Positions 42,710-51,335 of a DNA stretch of 64,000 nucleotides are shown here, piece after piece; the stretch's first letter is position 1; each line of letters starts with the position of its first letter. The position numbers and the translations under genes are program-made. A model generated the notes under the pieces. It did not search any database, had not been told where the DNA came from, and was given only the letters and a program-made list of their open reading frames with translations. Source of the DNA: Kineosporia aurantiaca JCM 3230. GTDB taxonomy: Bacteria > Actinomycetota > Actinomycetes > Actinomycetales > Kineosporiaceae. The DNA lies in contig JODP01000004.1 in the NCBI GenBank assembly GCA_000719025.1, positions 310,001 to 374,000 of the forward strand, written 5' to 3'.

Positions 42710-43097
42710 TCCGGATCCCCTCGGTCTTCGTCTCGTACTGGGCGAAGCCCGGGAACCGCCGGGCCTGCTCGGCGTAGATCCGATCCCGCTCCTCACCGGT
42801 GACCTCCCGCACCAGCACCGGGTACGTCTCCGTGCCCACCTCGACAACGGCTTTTCCGGCCGTGGTCAGGTTGTAGTACCAGCCCGGGTTCGACGGGGCG
42901 CCGCCCTTGGTGGCGAAGATGTTGATCACGTTCGCGTCCGCCGGGTCGGGCAGATACATCAGCGGGCTGACCATCTCCGTGCCGCTCGTGCGGCCTCGAT
43001 GATGGACCAGCACCATGGGCGCACCGGCGAAACTCCCACCCACCTTTCCGCCATTGGCCCGGAACTCGTTGATGATCTGATCGTTGTAGTCACTCAT
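42678..43097 (-). CDS. Deazaflavin (F420)-dependent nitroreductase-family protein
   Basis: 139 aa Ddn-like split-barrel protein. Pattern: FAGAPMVLVHHRGRTSGTEMVSPLMYLPD, FATKGGAPSNPGWYYNLTTAG and VEVGTETYPVLVREV, all typical of F420H2-dependent quinone or nitro reductases in actinobacteria. Likely cytoplasmic or membrane-associated. Monocistronic or with the downstream-oriented gene 24 bp away. Confidence 0.88.
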   Translation of the reverse strand: MSDYNDQIINEFRANGGKVGGSFAGAPMVLVHHRGRTSGTEMVSPLMYLPDPADANVINIFATKGGAPSNPGWYYNLTTAGKAVVEVGTETYPVLVREVTGEERDRIYAEQARRFPGFAQYETKTEGIRIIPVLQLVRA

Positions 43098-43121
43098 CCC
43101 GAAAGCCTAGTTCCGCCGACG

Positions 43122-43775
43122 TCAGATTCCTGGGGTTCGGTACCGGTCAGCTCCCCGGGGACGGCGGGGCGCCGGCATCCGCCCGGGCGGGCCGACCGCA
43201 ACCGGGCCGCCAACGGCGTCCGGATGATCTCCGGCCTGCGTCGGTGGACTCTCCCGCAAATCGATGGTGAGGGACGCCGACCGCTCGGATATCGGGGTGG
43301 ACCACAGGTCCTGCACCTCCTCGATCCGGGCGAGTTCGGTGACCTCGTCCTCGGCGACCTTCTCCAGGCGGGCCGAACGATGCGCGTCCTGCATCGAGTG
43401 GGCGAGCAGGGCCAGCTCGTGCTGACGCTCGTCGTGGCGGTCGCTCAGGTCCAGTCGCCGCTGGTCCAAAGCGTCGGCCCGGCGCTGGGTCTGGTCGTGG
43501 GACCGGAGTTCGGTCACCGCGTACTGATAGGCCAGCCAGGTGCGCCACGCCTCCAGGCCGGCCCCGGTCAGCCCCAGGCTCCCGGTGATGAGCCAGCCGG
43601 CCAGGTCGGGGCGGTGCCAGGCCACCCCGGCGCCGGCCACCATCAGTCCGCCGGGGGTGATCCGGCCCATCAGCATCCGAAAACGTTCGTCCCGGGACCA
43701 GACCCGCGCGCCGGACCACCGGTGGTCCGGTCCACCCGGTCCCACCGGGCCGGGCACTTCAACGGGCTCAGACAT
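43122..43775 (-). CDS. Membrane protein of unknown function with coiled coil
   Basis: 217 aa, no family recognised. Two hydrophobic stretches at about 36-53 (GRITPGGLMVAGAGVAW) and 59-77 (LAGWLITGSLGLTGAGLEAW), then a long charged helix (about 85-150, rich in Arg, Asp, Gln, His, with RRADALDQRRLDLSDRHDER) likely to be a coiled coil, and a Pro-rich tail. Composition and codon use fit a real gene. Preceded by a large inverted repeat. Confidence 0.55.
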   Translation of the reverse strand: MSEPVEVPGPVGPGGPDHRWSGARVWSRDERFRMLMGRITPGGLMVAGAGVAWHRPDLAGWLITGSLGLTGAGLEAWRTWLAYQYAVTELRSHDQTQRRADALDQRRLDLSDRHDERQHELALLAHSMQDAHRSARLEKVAEDEVTELARIEEVQDLWSTPISERSASLTIDLRESPPTQAGDHPDAVGGPVAVGPPGRMPAPRRPRGADRYRTPGI

Positions 43776-43778
43776 CGT

Positions 43779-43860
43779 GGCCCCCGGTGCGGAACTGTTC
43801 AGCGTCGATCCGACTTCATTCTGTCACGGATCAACACTGAGCGTTACTTGACCGGGGGCC
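43779..43860. promoter_or_regulatory. 82-bp inverted repeat between two minus-strand genes
   Basis: GGCCCCCGGT (43779-43788) and its perfect complement (43851-43860) enclose a second pair GATCCG/CGGATC (43807-43812, 43827-43832). It lies after the GNAT gene and just before the start of the membrane protein gene (43775) and could be a terminator or a leader structure. Confidence 0.45.
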
Positions 43861-43946
43861 TGCTCCCCTATTGTGACCTTGCCCCCGAGTGCCGTCGCTC
43901 CGCATTTCCCCATCCACGACACCGGCTATTGTCAGGCACGCGTAAG

Positions 43947-44453
43947 TCATTCGTGGGTGCGGACTTCGGTCTTGAAGGGACGAAAACCGCGACGCGCGTA
44001 GTTCGGCAGCGCTCCGGGATGATCAAGCGTGGACGTGTGGAGCCACACCCGGCTCACCACCTCGGCGTCAACAGGCTCGACCTCCCAGGCGGCCCGCACC
44101 GCCAACGTCAGGGCCTGACCGCCCAGCCCCTGGCCCACGAACTCGGGAAGCAGCCCGAAGGTCGCGATCTCGACATCACCGCCGGACTGGGGCTCGAGGT
44201 CGGCAATCCCGGCCACCTCACCCTCGGATCGGATCAGCCAGTACTGCCTGAGCGGATGAGCGAGCCACTCGGCCCACTCCCGCTCCGACCGGGACGCACT
44301 CCGCCAGGCGTGCGCCGCCCCGACCCGGGCCTGCGTCGACGGGATCAACGGAGATTCCCGCCCGACCTGCTCAAGGGTGATTCCGGGGGCGGGCCGCCCC
44401 GGCCTGAGCTGCGTCGGGCTGGTCATCTCCAGATAGGTGACGATCTCCTCCAC
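43947..44453 (-). CDS. GNAT-family N-acetyltransferase
   Basis: 168 aa. Acetyl-CoA-binding motif A: VEIATFGLLPEFVGQGLGGQALTLAVRAAW (Q-x-x-G-x-G type) and a terminal YARRGFRPFKTE. Preceding strand IRSEGEVAGIADLEP is typical. Acceptor unknown. A GTG a few codons in (VTYLEM) is an alternative start. Isolated between a secreted hydrolase gene and a membrane protein gene. Confidence 0.87.
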   Translation of the reverse strand: MEEIVTYLEMTSPTQLRPGRPAPGITLEQVGRESPLIPSTQARVGAAHAWRSASRSEREWAEWLAHPLRQYWLIRSEGEVAGIADLEPQSGGDVEIATFGLLPEFVGQGLGGQALTLAVRAAWEVEPVDAEVVSRVWLHTSTLDHPGALPNYARRGFRPFKTEVRTHE

Positions 44454-44518
44454 GCCTCGAGACTACAAGAGCCCCTACCAGCGGGCTCTTCTCGACTTGA
44501 TCCTCCGGTCCCGGAGGG

Positions 44519-45712
44519 TCAGTAGCCGAGCACCTGGGCGGCCACGGTGCGCAGTTCGGCGGCCTTGCCCGCGTCCAGGAAGAGGTTGTCCAGGTTCTTC
44601 GGCGAGGTGTGGAACAGCTGCCCGTAGATCACGGCGGCGTCCATGTACTTGGCCTCGTCGGTGGGATGACGTCCGTCGGCCTGGATGACCGCCGAGGTGC
44701 CATCCGTCGCGACCCTTTTCTCGAACGCGTCACTAATTGGGATGATCTCGTTCGACAGGGGCAGTTCGGAGGAGAGTTTCGCGTACCCGGTCTGGATGGC
44801 CTTCACGTTGTCGGCGCGGGTGGCGAAGCCGGCGTGGTCGGTCAGGGCCCAGTTCTCGAACAGCAGGACCTTGCCGCCGGGGGCCAGGTGGCTCTTCAGG
44901 GCCGGGGCGAGGGTGTTCAGCAGGGAGGTCTCGGCCTTGCTGAAGCTCTTGGCCACCAGGGTGCTCTGCTCCTGCAGCACGATCCGGTCGTAGGTCTTGC
45001 CGTCGGTCAGGGCGGGGGCGATCTCCCCGGCGTCCCAGGTCTCCTGGAGGGTGTTGCCGAAGTGGATGACCTTGGTGACGTCGATCGGGTGGCCGGCGTC
45101 GGCGGCCAGGTCCTTGGTCAGGGCCGTGGTGTCCTCATTGGTCGCGGCGGTGGAGTAGCCGATCAGGCTGTTACCGATGAACAGCACCTTCAGCGGCTTG
45201 TCGGGGCTGCCGGTAGAGGTCGGCGAGGACGAAGGGGTGGACGAAGGGGTGGCGGTGTTCTTGACCACGTGAAAAGTGCGCACCAGGGGTGCGCCCAGCG
45301 TGTCGCCCTGCGCGTCGGCCTTGCTGTAGGCCTGCACGGAGACCGTGTAGTCGCCCACCTTGGTCATCGGGGCGCACGCCTGGTAGTCGTTGCACAGGTG
45401 GTACGGCACCACGTTCTGCAGGTGCGAGTACTGCGTGGTCCCCGGGCCGGTGAGGCTGAACTTCACACTGCCCACAGATCCGCCCGTGACCGGATCCGCC
45501 TGCAAGGTAAGGTTTTTCCCGGCCGAGTCGGCCAGGCTGACCGTGGCACCGTCGGTCAGCGTTCCTACGGCCTGTTTGGTGCTGGTGTTGATGAGAGAAA
45601 CGCTCTGCAGCCCGGTCGGTTCAGCGGCTGAGGCAGCCTCGTACAAGGTAGTACCTACGCCGGCAGTGGCCGTCAGGGCGATTGCAACAACCAGCAAGGG
45701 CTTACGCCTCAA
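44519..45712 (-). CDS. Secreted SGNH-type hydrolase with N-terminal beta domain
   Basis: 397 aa. Signal peptide about 1-30, an Ig-like or beta-sandwich region (about 33-150, GTLTDGATVSLADSAGKNLTL), a Ser/Thr/Pro linker (TPSSTPSSSPTSTGSP) and a C-terminal domain starting LKVLFIGNSLIGYS, where Ser of GNSL is the predicted nucleophile, with IVLQEQS in the middle and DGRHPTDEA supplying Asp/His at the end. Likely an extracellular esterase or deacetylase, attached to sugars; substrate unknown. Confidence 0.77.
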   Translation of the reverse strand: MRRKPLLVVAIALTATAGVGTTLYEAASAAEPTGLQSVSLINTSTKQAVGTLTDGATVSLADSAGKNLTLQADPVTGGSVGSVKFSLTGPGTTQYSHLQNVVPYHLCNDYQACAPMTKVGDYTVSVQAYSKADAQGDTLGAPLVRTFHVVKNTATPSSTPSSSPTSTGSPDKPLKVLFIGNSLIGYSTAATNEDTTALTKDLAADAGHPIDVTKVIHFGNTLQETWDAGEIAPALTDGKTYDRIVLQEQSTLVAKSFSKAETSLLNTLAPALKSHLAPGGKVLLFENWALTDHAGFATRADNVKAIQTGYAKLSSELPLSNEIIPISDAFEKRVATDGTSAVIQADGRHPTDEAKYMDAAVIYGQLFHTSPKNLDNLFLDAGKAAELRTVAAQVLGY

Positions 45713-46026
45713 GATCTCTTCCTTCCAAAATGCCAGCAGGAACGCGCTCGCGGCCGTTCAACAAACCGCTCGCAACGCCGCACCATCGTCGGCTCGAGGG
45801 GCCGCGCAACGGTAGGCCGAAATACCCACGGCATAGTCACGCCGCACTGGCCCGGTGTCTCCTCGGCCACCGACCGAGACCTTCAAGCCAAACTCGACCG
45901 CAGCGTCCTCTGCTCCGAAGCCTTTCCCGAACCCTGAACACCATCGCCGCCCGGCGACCCCGGGAAGTGAGGCTGCTCGTTACCGTGGACCGATCCGATC
46001 GGCGTACGTGTTCCGGTGAGGTAGAC
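45713..46026. other. 314-bp intergenic region between divergent genes
   Basis: Separates the secreted hydrolase start from the MTHFR-like start. No domain is visible in the open frame that runs into the latter gene. Contains the promoters of both, but I see no strong inverted repeat or recognisable operator. Confidence 0.4.
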
Positions 46027-47043
46027 GTGACTCAGACCCTGTGCCCGAAGAACATGCACTACGGCCCGTGCGGCGGGGTGACCCTCACCGGGGCGTGTGA
46101 GGTGGGACCGCAGCCGTGCGTCTTCCTGGACCAGCCGACCGTCCCCTGGTCCGGCCCTGTCGCCGTGGGGACAGGGGCTTCCCGGATCCGCCAGGTCCTC
46201 GCCCGCCGCCAGATTGTCGTGGCCGACTTCCCGGCCCGCGCTCTGGACGCGCAATCACTGACCGACTGCGCCGGGATGCTCGCGGGAAGGGTCGATGCCG
46301 TCCTGGCCGGGGACTCCGGCGCCGCCCGGGTCCAGTTCCCGCCCAGCTACCGGGCACATCTGATCCAGCAGGCCGGCCTGCCCGTGTGGACGGGACTGAA
46401 CTGCCGTGACCGCAACCGGGTCGCCCTCGAGGGCGAGATTTCAGCCCTGGCCCACGTCGCGGTAGCGGGCGTGCACTGTGTCACCGGCGATCACACCCGC
46501 ACTGGGTCGCGGCCCGACGCCGCTCCGGTGTTCGACCTCGACTCAACCCGTGTGGCCGCCCTGGCCGCTGCGGCCGGCCATCTGGTGTCGGTGGGCGAAT
46601 CCCCGGCCACACCCCCCACCGACCGACGCCCGTCCCGCTTACTGGAGAAGATCAGGGCCGGGGCCCACGTGTGTTACGTCAACCACGCAGGCGGAGTCGC
46701 TCCGGTGAACGACTTCATCCGCCAGGTGATTGATCTCGGCGTCCCCGACCATTTTGCTGGTTTCATTCCCTGCATCCCGATCGTGGTCGATCACGAAAGC
46801 GCTCGCTTGTTGGCCAGTTTCACTAGCCTGGTGCTACCGCCCGGCTATCTCGACCGGATCCTGGCCGCCCGTGATCCCCGGGCCGAGGGGATCGCGGCGG
46901 CCGCCGAGCTGGGCCAGGCCTTCTTGGCCACGGACGGCGTGATCGGCGTGAACTTCTCGGGTGGGCCCGGAGCGGGGCGCGAACTCTGGTTCGCCGAGGC
47001 TTCGGCCGAAGTGGCGGAAGCACTGGACCTCGTCCGCACCTGA
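46027..47043 (+). CDS. Methylenetetrahydrofolate reductase-like protein with N-terminal MTHFR_C zinc motif
   Basis: 338 aa from GTG 46027 (GGTGAGG upstream). It starts with the Cys motif LCPKNMHYGPCGGVTLTGACEV, known as the MTHFR C-terminal domain, followed by a TIM-barrel like MetF: QIVVADFPARALDAQSL, VHCVTGDHTRTGSRPD, GESPATPPTDR, RAGAHVCYVNHAGGVAPVNDFIRQV and FIPCIPIV. Probably a flavin or folate enzyme in one-carbon metabolism, though classical MetF residues should be checked. Next to a BLUF photoreceptor gene. Confidence 0.72.
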   Translation: MTQTLCPKNMHYGPCGGVTLTGACEVGPQPCVFLDQPTVPWSGPVAVGTGASRIRQVLARRQIVVADFPARALDAQSLTDCAGMLAGRVDAVLAGDSGAARVQFPPSYRAHLIQQAGLPVWTGLNCRDRNRVALEGEISALAHVAVAGVHCVTGDHTRTGSRPDAAPVFDLDSTRVAALAAAAGHLVSVGESPATPPTDRRPSRLLEKIRAGAHVCYVNHAGGVAPVNDFIRQVIDLGVPDHFAGFIPCIPIVVDHESARLLASFTSLVLPPGYLDRILAARDPRAEGIAAAAELGQAFLATDGVIGVNFSGGPGAGRELWFAEASAEVAEALDLVRT

Positions 47044-47117
47044 ACGGAGTCAGGAGCTCAACTCGGGGCCTTTGCCGTCCGACTATGCATCAGATGACGT
47101 AAGCCCGGTGGAAGGCA

Positions 47118-47555
47118 ATGGCCGTGCACAAGATCTTGTACTCCAGCAGGGCGACGGCCGGGATGAATCAGGATGAGCTGGAGCAGATCCTGAAAGTCAG
47201 TCGGCGGAACAACGAGCGCGCTCAGCTGACCGGGATGCTGCTGCATCACCCACCGACCCAGCTCTATCCGGCCACGTTCCTCCAGGTTCTTGAGGGTGAG
47301 CGGGATGTCCTGGAGGTGGCCTATGCGCGGATCGCCGAGGACCCCCGGCACGGCAACCTCAAGCTGCTGAGCAGTCGGCCGGCCGAACACCGGCTGTTCG
47401 GCGAGTGGAGCATGGGCCTGGAATACGTTTCCGACGCGGACCTGCAACGTGTGCTTCCGGGCTTCTCGCCGGACGATCCCGAGGCCGTCCGGATTCAGGA
47501 TCTGACCGAGAACCCGGCCGTGGCCGAGATGCTGTTGCACCTTTACGTCGGCTAG
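47118..47555 (+). CDS. BLUF-domain blue-light photoreceptor
   Basis: 145 aa, a stand-alone BLUF protein binding FAD. The photocycle residues are visible: Tyr8 (ILYSS), Asn31/32 (SRRNN), Gln56 (FLQVLEG) and Trp97/Met99 (EWSMGL). A ten-residue insert (PPTQLYPAT) lengthens the loop before beta 3. No output domain, so it must work through a partner. BLUF proteins are uncommon in actinobacteria in my experience. Located 75 bp downstream of the MTHFR-like gene. Confidence 0.87.
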   Translation: MAVHKILYSSRATAGMNQDELEQILKVSRRNNERAQLTGMLLHHPPTQLYPATFLQVLEGERDVLEVAYARIAEDPRHGNLKLLSSRPAEHRLFGEWSMGLEYVSDADLQRVLPGFSPDDPEAVRIQDLTENPAVAEMLLHLYVG

Positions 47556-47568
47556 GACGGCAGCCGCC

Positions 47569-48432
47569 TCACCTTCCGGATTGAGCCGGGATCCCGTTCA
47601 GCAGCGCAATCTGCAGTTTGCTGCCTTCCTCCGAATCCGGTGCCGCCGTGAGGATCACGATCTTCAGCTCGCTCTCCCCGTAGGACATGACGTCGCAGTC
47701 CACGGTGATCTCCCCGACCACCGGGTGATGCACGATCTTGCGGTGTTCGCGATGGGCGGCCACCCCGGCCGCCGCCCACAACTGGGCAAAGCGCTCGTTG
47801 GTCGCGCGCAGCGTCCGGATCACATCCGCGAGTCGGCGATCCTCCGGGAAGCGACCGGTGGCCCGGCGGAGGTCGGAAACGATGGCCACTTCCAGGGATT
47901 CGCCGATCAGCGAGGTGACCGGCCATTGCACCAGCCCGGGACGCTCGCCGGCGGCCGGGAAACTGTCGCGCGCGAAGTTGCGCAGAGCCGGAGCCGTGGC
48001 GGACGGATCCCCCAGCAGGGCCGCCCAGCCCCGGTTCCACCAGACCAGGTGCCAGTCCGCGGCGAACACCGCGACCGCGGCGTCGCCAAAGCGGTTCAGC
48101 AGCCGGGTCAGCGCCGGTGGGATGTGGTCGGAGACCTGCCCGTCGGCCGGTGGCAGGAGCTTGGCCAGACGGTAGAGATGGTCGCGTTCTTCGTGGCTCA
48201 GTTGCAGGGCGCGGGCCAGACTGGCCACCACCTGGGCCGAAGGAGTCGTGAACCGCCCCTGCTCGAGACGGACCACATAGTCCACCGAGATCCCGGCCAA
48301 TTCGGCCAGCTCCTCCCGGCGCAGACCGCTGGCGCGGCGCGTCCGGCCCACGCTCAGGCCCGCCGCAGCCGGGCTCAGCCGGTCTCGCCACGAGCGAAGG
48401 GTTGCCCCCAGCGCGGCATCGGATGTGCTCAT
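47569..48432 (-). CDS. XRE-family regulator with MmyB-type ligand-binding domain
   Basis: 287 aa from ATG 48432. HTH: GLRREELAELAGISVDYVVRLEQGRFTTP (about 36-64); MmyB-like domain with FAADWHLVWWNRGWAALLGD and RNFARDSFP. Divergent from a SnoaL-like gene and, through it, an alpha/beta hydrolase gene, which are probable targets. Converges on the BLUF gene with 13 bp between stops. Confidence 0.88.
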   Translation of the reverse strand: MSTSDAALGATLRSWRDRLSPAAAGLSVGRTRRASGLRREELAELAGISVDYVVRLEQGRFTTPSAQVVASLARALQLSHEERDHLYRLAKLLPPADGQVSDHIPPALTRLLNRFGDAAVAVFAADWHLVWWNRGWAALLGDPSATAPALRNFARDSFPAAGERPGLVQWPVTSLIGESLEVAIVSDLRRATGRFPEDRRLADVIRTLRATNERFAQLWAAAGVAAHREHRKIVHHPVVGEITVDCDVMSYGESELKIVILTAAPDSEEGSKLQIALLNGIPAQSGR

Positions 48433-48534
48433 GGGCTCCAGTGTGGCGGGTAGGCCGGTCCGGAGGGTGGTAAAGCTTTTCCCACCGCAGGACCTTCTCT
48501 GGATGGCTGTTCGCCGCGACCGCACGATGAATGC

Positions 48535-49020
48535 ATGACCACCACACACGACATCGAAGCCGTCATCACCCGCCTGGCCGACGAAGCGGCCGTCCGGGAT
48601 CTGATCATGCGCTTCGCAGACGTAGCCACCCGCGGCGACTTCGACGCCTTCCCCGGCCTGTGGGCTCCCGACGCGACTTGGCTGATCGGCGGAACCGAAG
48701 GGCAGCCCTTCGAGCGCCGCGCCCAGGGCGTCCAAGACATCACCGCCCTGTTCCGGAGCCTGCGCGAAGAACGTGACTACTTCGTCCAGTTCGTCCTGCC
48801 GGGTGTCATCGAGATTGACGGCGACGTGGCCACCGCCCGCAGCAACTGTCACGAGATGGCACAGGGGCAGGGACGCTACTACCGCACCAACGGCATCTGG
48901 ACCGACACCTTCCGCCGCACGGAAAACGGCTGGGTCTTCGCAGAACGCACTTATCGGTACCTGTGGCTGGACTTCTCCCCCTACACCGGGGACGTCGCCT
49001 GGGGCGAGCGGTCGGCGTGA
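48535..49020 (+). CDS. SnoaL-like (NTF2-fold) protein
   Basis: 161 aa NTF2-fold protein. Start VITRLADEAAVRDLIMRFADVATRGDFDAFPGLWAPDATW and later FVQFVLPGVIEIDGDVATARSNCHE, GRYYRTNGIWTDTFRRTENGW. Members include polyketide cyclases, ring-hydroxylating dioxygenase subunits and isomerases. Overlaps the next gene's start (TGATG), so translation is coupled to the hydrolase. Confidence 0.85.
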   Translation: MTTTHDIEAVITRLADEAAVRDLIMRFADVATRGDFDAFPGLWAPDATWLIGGTEGQPFERRAQGVQDITALFRSLREERDYFVQFVLPGVIEIDGDVATARSNCHEMAQGQGRYYRTNGIWTDTFRRTENGWVFAERTYRYLWLDFSPYTGDVAWGERSA

Positions 49021-50054
49021 TGACGAACCCCACTCACGGTCCTGTGCTCTGGCGCAGTGCCCAGGTCCGCAGTCCCAACCTCACTGATCCCGTCCCGGTC
49101 GTCATGGCCGGCCAGGTGCCCTACACGCCCGGTGGCAACCGGTTCCAGACCATGAACCTCTACCTGCCCGCGACATCGTCAACCACGGGCCTGGTCGGCA
49201 AGCCGGTCACCCACCTGCCGTTTCCGGGGACCGCCGCCGGACTGCCCTCGTGTCTGGTGCACGTGCACGGAGGAGCCTGGCGCGATCCCCATCTGACCGC
49301 CCGGTCGATCGAACCCACCGTCGCCCACGCATTCGCGGATGCGGAACGGGCCGGCCGGATCACCGCCGTGGCCTCCCTCAACTACACCCTTTCCCCTTTC
49401 CCCACCCATCCCACGCTCCCCTACGCCCGGGCCGATCACACGGATCCCGCCCGCGAGGCCCAGCACCCCGACCACGTGCACGATGTTCTGCGAGGACTTC
49501 AGCAGCTCCGCTCGCTGGGGCTGCGGGACGACTCGTACGTTCTGTCCGGTCACAGTGCCGGGGCCTGTCTGGCCTTTCAGGCGGTGCTGGCGTCTCCCTC
49601 GGTCCATGGCCTGGGCGAGGATCTCGACGCTCCCCGCCCGGCGGCCCTGATCGGGCTCAACGGTCTTTACGACCTGCCCGACCTCGTCGACGGGCTGGAT
49701 GCCTCGCACGCCCATCTGCGGGGGGAATACGAGTCGTTGCTGTCCCAGGCCTTCGGATCGGATCAGTCGCACTGGCCGGCCGCCAGCCCGGCACGGTTCG
49801 ACCCCGGGCAGATCGCCCGGCGGATCCGCGACGGCCGGGCGCCCCGGGTCGTCGTCCTGGACCAGAGCACCGAGGACCAGCTCGTCCCCTTCGGTCAACT
49901 GCGCAGGATGCAGGCCCGCCTGATCGCAGCGGAAGTCCCGAAAGTAGTTATCGGTCAGCGGTGCACGGGAAAGCACGCCGAACCCTGGGAGCAGGGGTTC
50001 ATGGTCTGGGAAAGCGTCGCAGATGCGGTCAGCGAGGTGGACAGCATGTTCTGA
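49020..50054 (+). CDS. Alpha/beta hydrolase, kynurenine-formamidase-like
   Basis: 344 aa from ATG 49020 (GTG 49017 is alternative). Oxyanion hole HVHGGAWRDP, nucleophile elbow GHSAGACLAF, Asp in STEDQLVP and terminal His in GKHAEPW complete a Ser-Asp-His triad. The HGGAW motif is shared with kynurenine formamidase and carboxylesterases. Operon with the SnoaL-like gene; the overlap implies linked functions such as cyclase plus hydrolase. Confidence 0.85.
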   Translation: MTNPTHGPVLWRSAQVRSPNLTDPVPVVMAGQVPYTPGGNRFQTMNLYLPATSSTTGLVGKPVTHLPFPGTAAGLPSCLVHVHGGAWRDPHLTARSIEPTVAHAFADAERAGRITAVASLNYTLSPFPTHPTLPYARADHTDPAREAQHPDHVHDVLRGLQQLRSLGLRDDSYVLSGHSAGACLAFQAVLASPSVHGLGEDLDAPRPAALIGLNGLYDLPDLVDGLDASHAHLRGEYESLLSQAFGSDQSHWPAASPARFDPGQIARRIRDGRAPRVVVLDQSTEDQLVPFGQLRRMQARLIAAEVPKVVIGQRCTGKHAEPWEQGFMVWESVADAVSEVDSMF

Positions 50055-50087
50055 GGAGACGCACCGGCTCTGAGAGCTCTCCCCGGC

Positions 50088-51050
50088 CTACGGCTGTACC
50101 GGATGCTCCGGCTCCCGCCCGGATAGCACGTCCTGGATCGCTTTCCAGGCCGCGGTGCCCATGGCCTCCAAGGACTCCGCGGTCTGCCCAGCGATGTGCG
50201 GGGTGACGATTAGGCCCGGTGCGTCGAGGTCGATCCGGCTGTGCGGCAATGGATCCGAAGCATCCGTGTCCTCGCCGTCGACCACGTCGAGGCCCGCGCC
50301 GGCCAGACGCTGCTCGCGCAGGGCCACCATCAGCGCGGCCTCGTCCACCAGTCCGCCTCGCGAGGTATTGATCAGCACGGCGGTCGGTTTCATCAATTCC
50401 AGTTCCGACCGGCCGATCAGGTCACGGGTGGAGGAGGACAAGGGCGCGTGCAGCGTCACGACGTCGGCCTGACGCAACAGGTCCTCCAGCTTCACGGCCG
50501 GCACGTCCAGATCGCCGACCGTTTCCTCGTCCAGGTTGGGATCGCTGATGACCACCTTCATCCCGAACCCCTGCGCGATGGTCAGCACCATCCGGCCGAT
50601 GTCGCCGAACCCGACGATTCCCAGCGTGCGCCCGGCTAATTGGAACCCGGTCAGCTCCGGCTTGCCGTCGCCCCAGCGTCCTTCACGCACGCGCCGGTCG
50701 GCCTCGGTGACATGCCGGGCCAGTCCCAGCATCAGGGCGAAGACATGCTCGGCCACGGCCCGGCTGTTGGCCCCGGGCGTAGAGGTGACGACGACCCCGG
50801 CCTCCTGAGCCGCCTTGAGATCCACGTTGTCGGTTCCGACCCCGTGCCGGGCAATCACCTTCAGCTGGGGAGAAGCCTTGATCATTTCCTCGGTGAAGGG
50901 CGGGGTGCGCAGCAGAACCGCCTCGACCTCCGCGCTCACGTCCTCGTAGTCGACCGCATCCGGCCCGAAGCCAAGACGCACGTCGGCGCTGGACTGCAGA
51001 TCCCGCAGCACACCCTCGTCGATGGGGTCGGAGACGTAGACAACCGGCAT
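50088..51050 (-). CDS. D-2-hydroxyacid dehydrogenase (SerA-like)
   Basis: 320 aa. NAD motif GFGDIGRMVLTIAQ, catalytic Arg (NTSRGGLVDE), Glu (DGEDTDASDPLPH region) and His (TPHIAGQTAES) are present. No C-terminal ACT domain, so it is more likely a general 2-hydroxyacid dehydrogenase than a feedback-regulated PHGDH. Converges on the hydrolase gene, 33 bp apart. Confidence 0.9.
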   Translation of the reverse strand: MPVVYVSDPIDEGVLRDLQSSADVRLGFGPDAVDYEDVSAEVEAVLLRTPPFTEEMIKASPQLKVIARHGVGTDNVDLKAAQEAGVVVTSTPGANSRAVAEHVFALMLGLARHVTEADRRVREGRWGDGKPELTGFQLAGRTLGIVGFGDIGRMVLTIAQGFGMKVVISDPNLDEETVGDLDVPAVKLEDLLRQADVVTLHAPLSSSTRDLIGRSELELMKPTAVLINTSRGGLVDEAALMVALREQRLAGAGLDVVDGEDTDASDPLPHSRIDLDAPGLIVTPHIAGQTAESLEAMGTAAWKAIQDVLSGREPEHPVQP

Positions 51051-51252
51051 GAAGCTTCCTTAGGTCGATCGCAGCCGAGCTACCGCGATCCTCTGACCTT
51101 GCCGGAGGGCGAGGCTCTGCGCATCCCCGCGCCCCATTCATCGGCTCAGTGTCAACTAACAACATGCGCCCCGGCATCATCAGGCGTCACTGGCCAGCGG
51201 TTTCGCAGGCGTTGGGACCTTTCAGCGACAGACCACCAAGCCGCGAACCATT

Positions 51253-51294
51253 TTGACAATCTCCTGCGCACGGTCCGCTGAAAACATATGTTTT
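51253..51294 (+). promoter_or_regulatory. Promoter with palindrome upstream of a secreted lipase
   Basis: TTGACA (51253-51258) resembles a -35 element, followed 22 bp later by the perfect 14-bp palindrome AAAACATATGTTTT (51281-51294), a rare AT-rich site in this GC-rich DNA. It lies 42 bp before the GTG at 51336. Possible -10/operator overlap. Confidence 0.4.
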
Positions 51295-51335
51295 GCGCTG
51301 TCCACAGCGTAGTCGGCAGCCCAAGGAGCCCTCCC

